DNA from: Chloroflexota bacterium
GTDB lineage: Bacteria; Chloroflexota; Anaerolineae; Anaerolineales; Villigracilaceae
Length of the DNA: 64,000 nucleotides
Assembly: GCA_016195815.1 (NCBI GenBank)
Contig: JACPYX010000007.1
Location: forward strand, 124,001-188,000
Direction of reading: 5' to 3'
Shown here: positions 50,430 through 59,013 of the stretch, piece after piece
Layout of the letters: every line of letters starts with the position of its first letter
Position numbering within the stretch: position 1 is the first letter of the stretch
The notes under the pieces: generated by a model
What the model was told of the DNA's origin: nothing
Databases searched by the model: none
What the model saw: only the letters and a program-made list of their open reading frames with translations
Position numbers and translations under genes: made by a program

Positions 50430-51944
50430 ATGTTGATCCAAAAGCTAAAACTGTATAGCAGGTCTTCTATCCATGTAACCGAATTTCTGGCGGCATGCGT
50501 GTTGGGGTTGTTGTTGGGGGCCGTGTCCATCTGGGCTTCGCCTATTGGGGTGATGTTGGTGTTTGCCGGAGGTGTCTTTGCCCTGGCGGCGACCCGAAGG
50601 CACGAGCTGCTCTTATTGGCATATTTGATATTTACATCTACCATTATTGATGATACTTACAACCCGTCCATCTCGATTGGATTTGGCACGATGTACTTAA
50701 CGGATGTTATTATATTTACCGCATTCGTTTTGGTCATCCTGCGTTCGCTTTCTGAGCCGGACTTTGAATTGATCCATACCCCTCTGGACTTTCCTTTAAT
50801 CATGTTCTGGGGCGTTACAATGTTTTCTACTTTCCTTGCCATCTTTCAGGGAAATATAACTTTGAACGCAAGCCTGGGAGCGATCCGATCCGTCAGTAGT
50901 TACCTGCTTTTTTTTGCGGTAACAAACCTGGTCAGGAAAGAGCGTCAGCTTGATCTTTTATGGAAGGGAATGTCCTTATTTGCAATATTTACTGCTTTTG
51001 GAATGATAGCGCAATACATTGCCGGAAGTTCTGTAAGAATATTACCCGGGCGCGTGGAGACTCTCAATACTGAAGGCGTGAGATTCAGCGATATCACCAG
51101 GATAATACCTCCCGGCGATGCCCTTATCTTTTTTGTGTTTATAGTCTTCACGGTCTCAATAATGTTGAAAGCTCGAAAAAGTTCGAGTATATCAACCCTG
51201 CTGTCGTTTGGACTGCTGGGACTCGGCACATTGCTAACTTATAAACGCCACTTGTTTATCGGTTTTGGCATAGCCGTCATTCTGCTCTTCGTCCTGCTCA
51301 ACTCTCGGGATAAGGTCAGGCTATTGTCCTGGGCATTTGCGTCCACCCTGATCATAGCCATTGCCGTATTATTGATTTCCATGTTCCCAGGCTCCAAGGC
51401 ATTGGAGTTTGTTACTGCATCATCGAATCGTTTCCTGTCGCTGGTAAGTTCAGAAACATATAGCAACCCAAACAGTTCGCTCCAGTGGAGATCCTTCGAA
51501 TATCAATATGCGCTCCCGCAGATTGCGTCTCATCCCCTGATTGGCATGGGCCTGGATACAAGGTATCGTCCATTCGTTCGCGGCAGAGACTATTTGCCCG
51601 GAGGTGATTTTCGCAGGTTTGTTCATAATGGCCATGTGGCAATTTTATTAAGATCTGGCCTGCTTGGTTATATGTTCTTTGCATGGCTGTCTGTGGCATT
51701 TATCTGGCGAGGATTCAAATATTGGCGGGACATCCCCGATTTAAGGGCTCAGGCGCTCGTGCTGGGATTGACGCTGACTTACATCGGCGTTTTGATCGGT
51801 ACTGTTGTCAGCCCCATCATTTTGACCGCAAATTGGACACCTGTCATAGGTATTATGTTCGGGACCAACGAAGTTATCTTCAAGAATTTTGATGTTAAGC
51901 GGTTGAGATTTGACAGGCTCAGTACAGAAACAATGGACGGGTAA
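50430..51944 (+). CDS. O-antigen polymerase/ligase-like membrane protein (Wzy/WaaL type)
   Basis: About 504 residues from the ATG at 50430, which has GGAG eight bases upstream; another ATG at 50412 lacks a site. Around eleven membrane helices and a large external loop (about 335-415) containing RWRSFEYQYALPQIASHPLIGMGLDTRYRPF, the O-antigen ligase domain layout. It polymerises or ligates undecaprenyl-linked repeat units outside the membrane. It has no clear similarity that names a polymer. A 177-base spacer with no recognised feature precedes it. The next gene begins 10 bases after its stop. Confidence 0.8.
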   Translation: MLIQKLKLYSRSSIHVTEFLAACVLGLLLGAVSIWASPIGVMLVFAGGVFALAATRRHELLLLAYLIFTSTIIDDTYNPSISIGFGTMYLTDVIIFTAFVLVILRSLSEPDFELIHTPLDFPLIMFWGVTMFSTFLAIFQGNITLNASLGAIRSVSSYLLFFAVTNLVRKERQLDLLWKGMSLFAIFTAFGMIAQYIAGSSVRILPGRVETLNTEGVRFSDITRIIPPGDALIFFVFIVFTVSIMLKARKSSSISTLLSFGLLGLGTLLTYKRHLFIGFGIAVILLFVLLNSRDKVRLLSWAFASTLIIAIAVLLISMFPGSKALEFVTASSNRFLSLVSSETYSNPNSSLQWRSFEYQYALPQIASHPLIGMGLDTRYRPFVRGRDYLPGGDFRRFVHNGHVAILLRSGLLGYMFFAWLSVAFIWRGFKYWRDIPDLRAQALVLGLTLTYIGVLIGTVVSPIILTANWTPVIGIMFGTNEVIFKNFDVKRLRFDRLSTETMDG

Positions 51945-51954
51945 AACATTTTTC

Positions 51955-53436
51955 ATGAATATTAAATTGCCAAACTCAAACGAATTAGGCCACATGGTTG
52001 CAAAAGGGATGGTATGGTCAGGCGCGCAAATTTTTGGTGGGAAACTGGTCTCTTTTATCGTTTTTGCACTGCTTTCTCGCCTGGTTAAGCCGGAAGCCTT
52101 TGGCGTTGTCGCGCTTGCCACTCTTTTTATTTCCTTTGCCCAGATTTTTCTGGATCAGGGGTTTGGCGACGCGATTGTCCAACGGGCCGATCTTGAGCAA
52201 GAACACCTGGATACTGCCTTTTGGGCAAACGTTCTTGCTGGCGGCTTGATTACGTTAATTACTTTTGTTTCCGCGCCCTTGATCGCAAATTTGTTCCGCG
52301 AACCAAGCCTGGTCTTGATTATTCCCTGGCTTTCATTGAGTTTTTTTCTCGCAGGCCTAAGCAGTACCCAGCAGGCAATTCTTCGCAGGCAACTTGCCTT
52401 TAAAGAATTGGCGGGCCGCTCATTGATTGCGGCATTCGTTGGCGGAGTTGCTGGTGTTGTATTGGCGCTGCTTGGTTTTGGCGTGTGGAGTTTGGTCGCA
52501 TTGGACCTGGTAACTGGCCTTGTTGGCGTCGTGGTTTTGTGGAATATAAGTATCTGGAGGCCGAAATTTCGGTTTTCGCCACAGCACTTCAAGCATCTTT
52601 TTTCATTTGGCTTGAATATTATCGGCATTAATTTCCTGAATTTTCTCAATCGTCATGCAGACGATCTTCTTATCGGTTATTACCTGGGCACAACCATGCT
52701 TGGGTATTACACGATTGCATACCGTATATTGACAACAATGACCGACCTGTTGACAACGGTTACCAACGCCGTGGCCCTACCGACCTTTTCGCGTCTTCAG
52801 CATGACTTCGATCGGATACGTTCCGCTTTTTATCTGGCTGTGCATTTCACAGGCCTGATCTCCATTCCGGCCTTCCTGGGAGTTGTTTTGGTTGCTCCCG
52901 AATTAATTTATACGATCTTCGGCCCACAATGGACGCTTAGTATTTCAGTTATCCAAATTCTTGCTTTTATTGGCATTTTGCATTCAATATTCTATTTCCA
53001 CAACTCCCTGGTGATCTCTGTCGGCAAACCCTCCTGGCGATTGGGTATTACTTTGCTCAATGCAGTGTCAAATGTGATTGCGTTTGCATTCGCAGTGCGA
53101 TGGGGAATCGCGGCCGTAGCGGCGGCTTATGTTATCCGTGGATACGCCCTTTCTCCCATCGAAATATGGATGGTTCGCAAATTGGCCCAGATTGATATCA
53201 AGACCTATTTTGCTCAATTTGTCAAACCTGTACTGGGCTCATTGGCAATGACAATTGTCATTTTGGGCCTGAGACTGTTGTTGGATAATACGCTTGATTT
53301 GCAGCTTCGGCTTGGGGTATACGTGTTTGCCGGTGGTGCCGCCTATTTGCTGGTAGTTTATTTCTTGGAGCCTTCCTTCTGGCCGCAGATTATTCGACTT
53401 GTTCAATCGGGGTTTGCAACGAAACCTGTTGAATAA
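51955..53436 (+). CDS. MOP-family polysaccharide flippase (Wzx-like)
   Basis: 493 residues from the ATG at 51955. Fourteen predicted helices without long loops. The start GMVWSGAQIFGGKLVSFIVFALLSRLVKPEAFGVVAL, and later FLNRHADDLLIGYYLGTTMLGYYTIAYRI, are typical of polysaccharide_synt_3 members. It flips undecaprenyl-linked repeat units to the outer face before polymerisation by the adjacent Wzy-like protein. A longer start at 51910 would overlap that gene, has TTG and no site, and is not preferred. Confidence 0.9.
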   Translation: MNIKLPNSNELGHMVAKGMVWSGAQIFGGKLVSFIVFALLSRLVKPEAFGVVALATLFISFAQIFLDQGFGDAIVQRADLEQEHLDTAFWANVLAGGLITLITFVSAPLIANLFREPSLVLIIPWLSLSFFLAGLSSTQQAILRRQLAFKELAGRSLIAAFVGGVAGVVLALLGFGVWSLVALDLVTGLVGVVVLWNISIWRPKFRFSPQHFKHLFSFGLNIIGINFLNFLNRHADDLLIGYYLGTTMLGYYTIAYRILTTMTDLLTTVTNAVALPTFSRLQHDFDRIRSAFYLAVHFTGLISIPAFLGVVLVAPELIYTIFGPQWTLSISVIQILAFIGILHSIFYFHNSLVISVGKPSWRLGITLLNAVSNVIAFAFAVRWGIAAVAAAYVIRGYALSPIEIWMVRKLAQIDIKTYFAQFVKPVLGSLAMTIVILGLRLLLDNTLDLQLRLGVYVFAGGAAYLLVVYFLEPSFWPQIIRLVQSGFATKPVE

Positions 53437-53481
53437 GCGGTGGGCTTGTTCCATGGACCGAAGCAGTTCCGCAGAAGACAG

Positions 53482-54387
53482 ATGGGAATAATGAAAACCG
53501 CTATTAATGTTGTAAATGATCATATTCGAGATGAAGACAAACACTCGTTGACCCGAGTCTTTATCGTTGGCTGTCCCCGTTCGGGCACGACGTTATTGCA
53601 AAGCCTTTTAGCCTCGAACTCGAAGATCGCGTCATTTCCCGAGACTCATTTGTTTGAGAAGCTATTTAGCCGCTGGTCGTTGCTTTCGGCGCTTGGCGTT
53701 GCATCGCGCACAGTCTGGCCGCGCTGGAAAATCATCATGGATGAGATCGGACACCCGGAATTAAGTGGGTACTTGCCGCCTCGCGCTATCTTTGTTCGTC
53801 AATATTCTGATGCTTTTGTGCGCGTTCTTGATGCAATTGCCCTGAGCCAGGGAAAGTATCTATGGATCGAAAAAACGCCAGGACATGTGCGGCATGTTGG
53901 CAGGATAGAGAAATTAGTGGATAACGCCAAATTCATACATATCATCCGCGCTGGCGTGGATAATATCGCGTCCTTATACGAGGTGGGCCAGCAGTATCCT
54001 GAAACCTGGGGAGAGTGGTACGGCACGCTTGATCAATGTATCGGACGATGGATTGAAGACGTTCGTAGAAGCCGGGAATGCTCAGGGATGAGAAATCATC
54101 GTGTCATCATGTATGAAGAATTGATTGATGACCCCAGAGAATCGTTAATTGAACTCTGTCAATTTATTGACGTGCCTTTTGAAGAAAAAATGCTGGTAGA
54201 TTATGCCAAGAGCGCATCGCAGCTTATCCTAAAACAGGAACAGTGGAAAGCCTCGGTATATGGATTGATAAAAAAGCAGGGCGAATCGAAGTTTTATAAA
54301 GTCTTCAACGAGCAACAAAGGCAGTATGTTTTAGAGTGTATACCAAAAGATCTATTGAGCATTGCATGGCCCGTGGGGAATCGGTGA
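53482..54387 (+). CDS. PAPS-dependent sulfotransferase
   Basis: About 301 residues from the ATG at 53482 (another ATG at 53491 is equally possible; the frame also extends to GTG 53440 without a site). The 5' phosphosulfate loop VGCPRSGTTLLQSLL is near the N-terminus, and a 3' phosphate-binding segment with arginine/serine follows (FIHIIRAGVDNIASLYE). It would transfer sulfate from PAPS to a hydroxyl or amino group of the polysaccharide, acting in the cytoplasm on the lipid-linked intermediate. Carbohydrate sulfation is unusual for this phylum, so it is worth noting. The next gene begins seven bases after the stop. Confidence 0.85.
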   Translation: MGIMKTAINVVNDHIRDEDKHSLTRVFIVGCPRSGTTLLQSLLASNSKIASFPETHLFEKLFSRWSLLSALGVASRTVWPRWKIIMDEIGHPELSGYLPPRAIFVRQYSDAFVRVLDAIALSQGKYLWIEKTPGHVRHVGRIEKLVDNAKFIHIIRAGVDNIASLYEVGQQYPETWGEWYGTLDQCIGRWIEDVRRSRECSGMRNHRVIMYEELIDDPRESLIELCQFIDVPFEEKMLVDYAKSASQLILKQEQWKASVYGLIKKQGESKFYKVFNEQQRQYVLECIPKDLLSIAWPVGNR

Positions 54388-54394
54388 GGCGGCA

Positions 54395-55594
54395 ATGCGG
54401 ATTTTAATGATAACCGATCATATTCCTTATCCTCCGTCATCGGGAACATCTATTCGGAATTACAACCTTTTGAGTCGGATTGCCGAAGAGCATGACGTCT
54501 GGATGGTTGCATTTGCTAAATCTGAAGAAGATCGAGACGGCGTAGCTTATATGCTGAAATTTTGCAAGGGCGTTGAGACTGTGGAAGCTCGTCGGTCCGG
54601 CGCTTTAGAGCGCCCATTAGAAGCGTTTCGATACCTGTTTCTCGGTCGTCCAATCGAGTTAAGGCATTATCAATCTCAAGAGCTGATTGAAAAGATCCAG
54701 TGCCTTACTTCGAAGATTGACTTTGATGTTATTGATATTATCGATTCGTACATGGGGCTTTACCTGGAGGCTCTGCGCCCCGAGCTGCGCCGAAGAACCG
54801 TGCTGACCTTTATTGATGTAGTATTCAGCACCTATGACCGAATTTCCCGCCTGGAGCCTGAATTGCCAAGAAAGTTGCGGACGTGGCTGTATAGTCGCAT
54901 GATGCGGCGCTGGGAACCTTATTATGTGGAACGCTTTGCTCGTTGCATTACAGTCTCTGAAGCAGACCGGCGGCTGCTCCTGTCGTCCAATCCCGGCCTG
55001 GAAATTGATGTGGTGCCAAATGGGATTGATACAAAACAATACAAACCCTTGCCCTTGTCCGGCGGCGGGCCAGCCTTGTTATTTGTAGGCAACATGGAAT
55101 ACCGGCCAAACATTGACGCTATGCTTTATTTTTGCAAAGATGTGTTTCCGCGCATCAGGGCGGTAAATCCTGGTGTCACACTATGGATAACAGGACTTAA
55201 CCCATCGCAGGAAATTCAAGATCTGGCCGACGATGGCATTTATGTAACGGGCTCCGTAGATGATGTGCGCTCTTTTTACGAACAGTGTACTGTTTGTGTC
55301 GTTCCGTTGAGGGCGGGCGGCGGGACGAGGTTGAAAATTTTGGAAGCTATGGCTTTGGGCAGGCCGGTTGTATCAACTTCCATTGGGTGTGAAGGCTTGG
55401 GCGTTGTGGATGGCGAACATCTCTTCATTGCGGACACACCGGAGCAATTTGCCGAAAAGACCTTGCGCTTGCTCGACGATCACGATTTAAGGCAGTATAT
55501 CATTGGGCAAGCCCGAAGCCTGGTAGTAAAGCACTATGACTGGGATGTCATTGCCCAACAACTTTTGAAAACCTACGTCAGGGTAGCCCAGTGA
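54395..55594 (+). CDS. Glycosyltransferase family 4-like (TIGR03087/stp1-type)
   Basis: About 399 residues from the ATG at 54395 with GAGG upstream; the frame opens further but with poor context. The N-terminus MRILMITDHIPYPPSSGTSIRNYNLLSRI fits the sugar transferase group found with exosortase loci. The C-terminal GT-B half has RAGGGTRLKILEAMALGRPVVST, the sugar-nucleotide binding glutamate motif. It adds a sugar to the growing lipid-linked chain. Overlap of the stop and the next GTG (55591) suggests translational coupling. Confidence 0.9.
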   Translation: MRILMITDHIPYPPSSGTSIRNYNLLSRIAEEHDVWMVAFAKSEEDRDGVAYMLKFCKGVETVEARRSGALERPLEAFRYLFLGRPIELRHYQSQELIEKIQCLTSKIDFDVIDIIDSYMGLYLEALRPELRRRTVLTFIDVVFSTYDRISRLEPELPRKLRTWLYSRMMRRWEPYYVERFARCITVSEADRRLLLSSNPGLEIDVVPNGIDTKQYKPLPLSGGGPALLFVGNMEYRPNIDAMLYFCKDVFPRIRAVNPGVTLWITGLNPSQEIQDLADDGIYVTGSVDDVRSFYEQCTVCVVPLRAGGGTRLKILEAMALGRPVVSTSIGCEGLGVVDGEHLFIADTPEQFAEKTLRLLDDHDLRQYIIGQARSLVVKHYDWDVIAQQLLKTYVRVAQ

Positions 55595-56766
55595 GTCAAC
55601 AATCTGATGCGCCTTTTCTTGTCTGGTTATATCCGGGATATCTGGATCGCGCCCTGGATGCCGCTACATGGCTTGACACCACTCATGAGCTTCGCAAGCT
55701 GGGGTGGAAGGTTGCCCTGATTGCAGCTGGCCCCCGCGGGTTGCGAACTATTGACGGCACCGAAGTCTATTGTATTCCCATGCCCGATATATATCTTCTT
55801 CGCCAATTAATATTTCACGTGCGATGCTACTGGTTTCTTGTAAGTAATTATTCAAGAATTGACGTCATTCTCTTTGACCAGATGTCTGCTCCATGGCTTA
55901 TGCCCATAAGTTTCGCGCGAAAATTGATGCGGAGAAAGCATCCTTTGTTGGCGATTGATATTCGTTCTCTGCACATGCCATCTCCGAAAAAGCAGGGAAT
56001 AAAAGGGTGGCTGCGGGGCGAATTTCAGGAGCTTGCTGGTAAAAAAGCCAATCACTGGGTGGATGGATATTTAACCATCACTTCCAGGATGGCAGATTTT
56101 TTCCATGTTCGGCAGGACCGTTTGTGGGGTGCATGGCCATCTGGTGTGGATTTGGAATTGTTTGAGGAGGCGCAGCATGCCCATTCCTGGCCATCCCAAA
56201 ATGCGCCAGTGCGTTTGGTGTATGTTGGTACTTTGAATGTCGAGCGTAACTTGTTGAACTTGTGCAGGGCAATTGAGCAAGCCAACGCTGAAGGAATGCC
56301 CTTTGAGTTGTGGTTGGTTGGTGAAGGCGATGAACTTCCTGAATTGGAAAAATATGCGGACAAGATGCAGGGACGGATCATGATTAAGAAGCCGGTTCCA
56401 CACCGCCAGGTTCCGAATATTTTAGCCCAGGCGCATATAGGCGTCCTTCCGTTCCCAGATGAAATAAAGTTTCAGGTGAGCAGTCCAATTAAACTTTTTG
56501 AGTATATGGCCGCAGGTATGCCAATCTTGGCTACCCGTATTGTCTGTCATACCGATGTGGTTGGCGGCGGACAATATGTTTTTTGGGCCGAAAATGCCGG
56601 CGTGTCGGGATTGTTAGGTGCGTTGCGGATGATCTGGCAGCATCGAGAGGCATTAATGGAAATGGGGACCCAGGCTGCTTTCGCGGCTCGTTCGTGGACC
56701 TGGCATGAATCTGCCTTGAAGTTAAAGGGTGCTTTGGAATATGGACTTGGAGGAAATTTATCATGA
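55591..56766 (+). CDS. Glycosyltransferase, GT-B fold (family 4-like)
   Basis: 391 residues from GTG 55591, overlapping the preceding stop. N-terminal VWLYPGYLDRALDAATWLDTTHELRKLGWKV and C-terminal SSPIKLFEYMAAGMPILATRI with the donor-binding glutamate show a GT-B retaining transferase. It is expected to act in the cytoplasm on the polyprenyl-linked chain. The sugar is not predictable. The stop overlaps the deacetylase start (ATGA). Confidence 0.88.
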   Translation: MSQQSDAPFLVWLYPGYLDRALDAATWLDTTHELRKLGWKVALIAAGPRGLRTIDGTEVYCIPMPDIYLLRQLIFHVRCYWFLVSNYSRIDVILFDQMSAPWLMPISFARKLMRRKHPLLAIDIRSLHMPSPKKQGIKGWLRGEFQELAGKKANHWVDGYLTITSRMADFFHVRQDRLWGAWPSGVDLELFEEAQHAHSWPSQNAPVRLVYVGTLNVERNLLNLCRAIEQANAEGMPFELWLVGEGDELPELEKYADKMQGRIMIKKPVPHRQVPNILAQAHIGVLPFPDEIKFQVSSPIKLFEYMAAGMPILATRIVCHTDVVGGGQYVFWAENAGVSGLLGALRMIWQHREALMEMGTQAAFAARSWTWHESALKLKGALEYGLGGNLS

Positions 56767-57746
56767 CCCCGGTTGCTGATGAAAATAAAGAACCAACGGG
56801 GTATTTCTTGTTCTCGCTTGACACTGAACTTGCCTGGGGACACTTTGACAACTTTCGCCCGGATGTGTTTTCCCCGGACGGACAGCGTGAACGTTATGCC
56901 ATACGCCGCTTGCTGGATATGCTCGATGAATTTGGCATCGTCGCGACCTGGGCTGTGGTCGGTCACTTGTTTTACGCGAAGTGTGAAAAGTGTGAGATCT
57001 GCCCGGTGTTGGAATGGAAGGGAAAATATAACAGCTATAATGATATTTATGATGCCAGCTCTCCTCTGTGGTATGGCGCTGATATTATTCGTACATTGAT
57101 TCAGAGAAGCGGCAGACATGAGATTGCTTTTCATGGATATACCCATCGAATTTTCGACGAAAATACTTTTAGCCGGGAGGACGCCAGAGTTGAAATTACG
57201 GAATGGCTGCGAGTAACCCAATCCATGCAAGTGGCGCACCCCAGGACGGTTGTTTTTCCTCGTAACAAGGTCGGGCATCTCGATGTATTCAAGGAGCATG
57301 GTTTTGTTTGCTACCGGGGGGACGAGTTATTGCCCCGGGATTATTATTCCCTGCCGCTGATCGGGAAACTCTTGAATCGTATTGACCTGATTACGCAATT
57401 CAGAACGCCGCAAATATACAATGTAGAGATCAATCGCGCGGGTTTAATTAACCTTCCGGCCTCACGAGGCCTTTTTACGATAAACCGGAAGTTTGACATG
57501 CTCCTTGATCGTTTGAATCTCCGCAATTTCCATATTCAAAGAATTATCAGAGGCGTTGAAAAGGCCGCCAAGGAAAAAAAAATAATCCATATTTACGCCC
57601 ATCCTTTCGAGTTCCGCGCTGAAAAGGATTTTGAGAAATTGCGCCGCCTGTTTGAATCTGTTGCGGACCAAATCAAAAATAACCGGCTACAGTCCGTCAG
57701 TATGGCAACGTTAGCCGAAACCGCGCTTCGTTCGTATGCATCATAA
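56763..57746 (+). CDS. Polysaccharide deacetylase-family protein
   Basis: 327 residues. NodB-like signatures: FSLDTELAW (first Asp, about 17-25), an extended RRLLDMLDEFGIVATWAVVGH, and HEIAFHGYTHRIF with the second and third metal histidines. Members remove N-acetyl groups from amino sugars in polysaccharides; cytoplasmic location fits since no signal is seen. In exosortase-linked EPS loci a similar protein is common. GGAGGAAA precedes the ATG. Confidence 0.9.
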   Translation: MTPVADENKEPTGYFLFSLDTELAWGHFDNFRPDVFSPDGQRERYAIRRLLDMLDEFGIVATWAVVGHLFYAKCEKCEICPVLEWKGKYNSYNDIYDASSPLWYGADIIRTLIQRSGRHEIAFHGYTHRIFDENTFSREDARVEITEWLRVTQSMQVAHPRTVVFPRNKVGHLDVFKEHGFVCYRGDELLPRDYYSLPLIGKLLNRIDLITQFRTPQIYNVEINRAGLINLPASRGLFTINRKFDMLLDRLNLRNFHIQRIIRGVEKAAKEKKIIHIYAHPFEFRAEKDFEKLRRLFESVADQIKNNRLQSVSMATLAETALRSYAS

Positions 57747-57788
57747 AAACCGCGTTTAACCGATTTCGATTCATTGGAGGATGCTGTT

Positions 57789-58922
57789 ATGCATGTTGCT
57801 GTGATTTTGAGTATGAAGCGCGGGATGGAACACTTTGTGTACCAGGAATTGAGCGTGATTTCAGATCAAGGAGCCAGGCTTAGTCTCTTTCCGACAAAGC
57901 GTCAGCCTGGCCTCTATAATGCCAGGCCGGACTGGAAAGTTCTAGGCTGGAATTCGAAAACAGTCCTCCTCTCCCAGTTTTTCTTTGCGCTCAGTTCTCC
58001 TGTAAAGTATTTTTCTCTGCTTTACAGGGCAATCCGTTTTAATGCAGTAGCGGATTTTTTAATTGCCTGGTATTTTGCAGGAAGGATGAAAGATGTAGAC
58101 GTGATTTACTCTATTTTTGGCGATCACAAACTATTCATCGGTTATTTTTGCAAAGCGATATTAAATCGTCCTCTGGTGGTGACACTGCATGCTTATGAGC
58201 TTTATCGGAATCCGAATCCGTTACTTTTCACCCGGGCTTTGGCAGACTGTGACCGGGTTATCACCGTAACCGAATATAATAGGGAGATTCTCCATGCTCG
58301 CTACAAGATTGATCCAGCCCAGGTTGACGTGGTTCGGGTTAATGTCAATATTGACGAATATACCCCGCTGAAAAAGTTTATTGTTCTTATCGTGGCAAAT
58401 TTCAGCGAGAGAAAAGGGCACGAAATCCTCTTTAGAGCTATAAAGGAACTTGCCAAAGACGATATCGAAGTCTGGATTGTGGGAGACGAGGGAGCTGAGG
58501 ATAACTTTATTGATGTAAGAGAGCTTGCCAAAGAGATAGGCGTTGAGAAGCAGGTGGCGTTTTTTGGCAAGTTGGGCGGGAATGCCCTCCGGGGAGTATA
58601 TCAAGCCTGTGATGTTTTCTGCCTGCCTTGTCACTTTGACCGGTGGGGCAACGCCGAGGGATTTCCAACTGTATTGGCCGAGGCAATGGCATTTGGAAAA
58701 CCGGTAATTACCACGCGTCATGTGGAAATTCCGCGAATTGTGGAAGAAGTGTTGGTGGACGAACAGGATGTTTCTGGCCTTGCAAAGGCCATCCATACCG
58801 TTTATTCTTCTGAAGAATTGCGGAAACGCCTGGGACAAAAGAATAGGAAAATAGCTGAAACGCTATTTTCGACAAAAAACGCTGAAAGAACCTTTCAAAT
58901 CATCAAAGAAACCATGCAGTAA
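57789..58922 (+). CDS. Glycosyltransferase family 4-like
   Basis: About 377 residues from the ATG at 57789, nine bases after GGAGG; the longer reading from TTG 57774 includes that site and is unlikely. The C-terminal half has SERKGHEILFRAIKEL and FPTVLAEAMAFGKPVITT, the donor-binding signature of GT4. N-terminal MHVAVILSMKRGMEHFVYQEL suits the acceptor side. It probably extends the same repeat unit. A 91-base spacer separates it from the asparagine synthase-like gene. Confidence 0.9.
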   Translation: MHVAVILSMKRGMEHFVYQELSVISDQGARLSLFPTKRQPGLYNARPDWKVLGWNSKTVLLSQFFFALSSPVKYFSLLYRAIRFNAVADFLIAWYFAGRMKDVDVIYSIFGDHKLFIGYFCKAILNRPLVVTLHAYELYRNPNPLLFTRALADCDRVITVTEYNREILHARYKIDPAQVDVVRVNVNIDEYTPLKKFIVLIVANFSERKGHEILFRAIKELAKDDIEVWIVGDEGAEDNFIDVRELAKEIGVEKQVAFFGKLGGNALRGVYQACDVFCLPCHFDRWGNAEGFPTVLAEAMAFGKPVITTRHVEIPRIVEEVLVDEQDVSGLAKAIHTVYSSEELRKRLGQKNRKIAETLFSTKNAERTFQIIKETMQ

Positions 58923-59013
58923 TAAGTTGTCCTCCAGAGAGAATGACTGTAAAATGATGAGCTGACAAGAAACTTGATCAATGTAGAATTTTACGAGAAC
59001 GGAGTTTTGGGAT

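Noticed and set aside
51910-51926. Second copy of the TTCGACAGGCTCAG repeat
   Set aside because: It differs at one core base (TTTGACAGGCTCAG), lies at the 3' end of the Wzy-like gene and may be chance, so it is mentioned only with the moeA copy.
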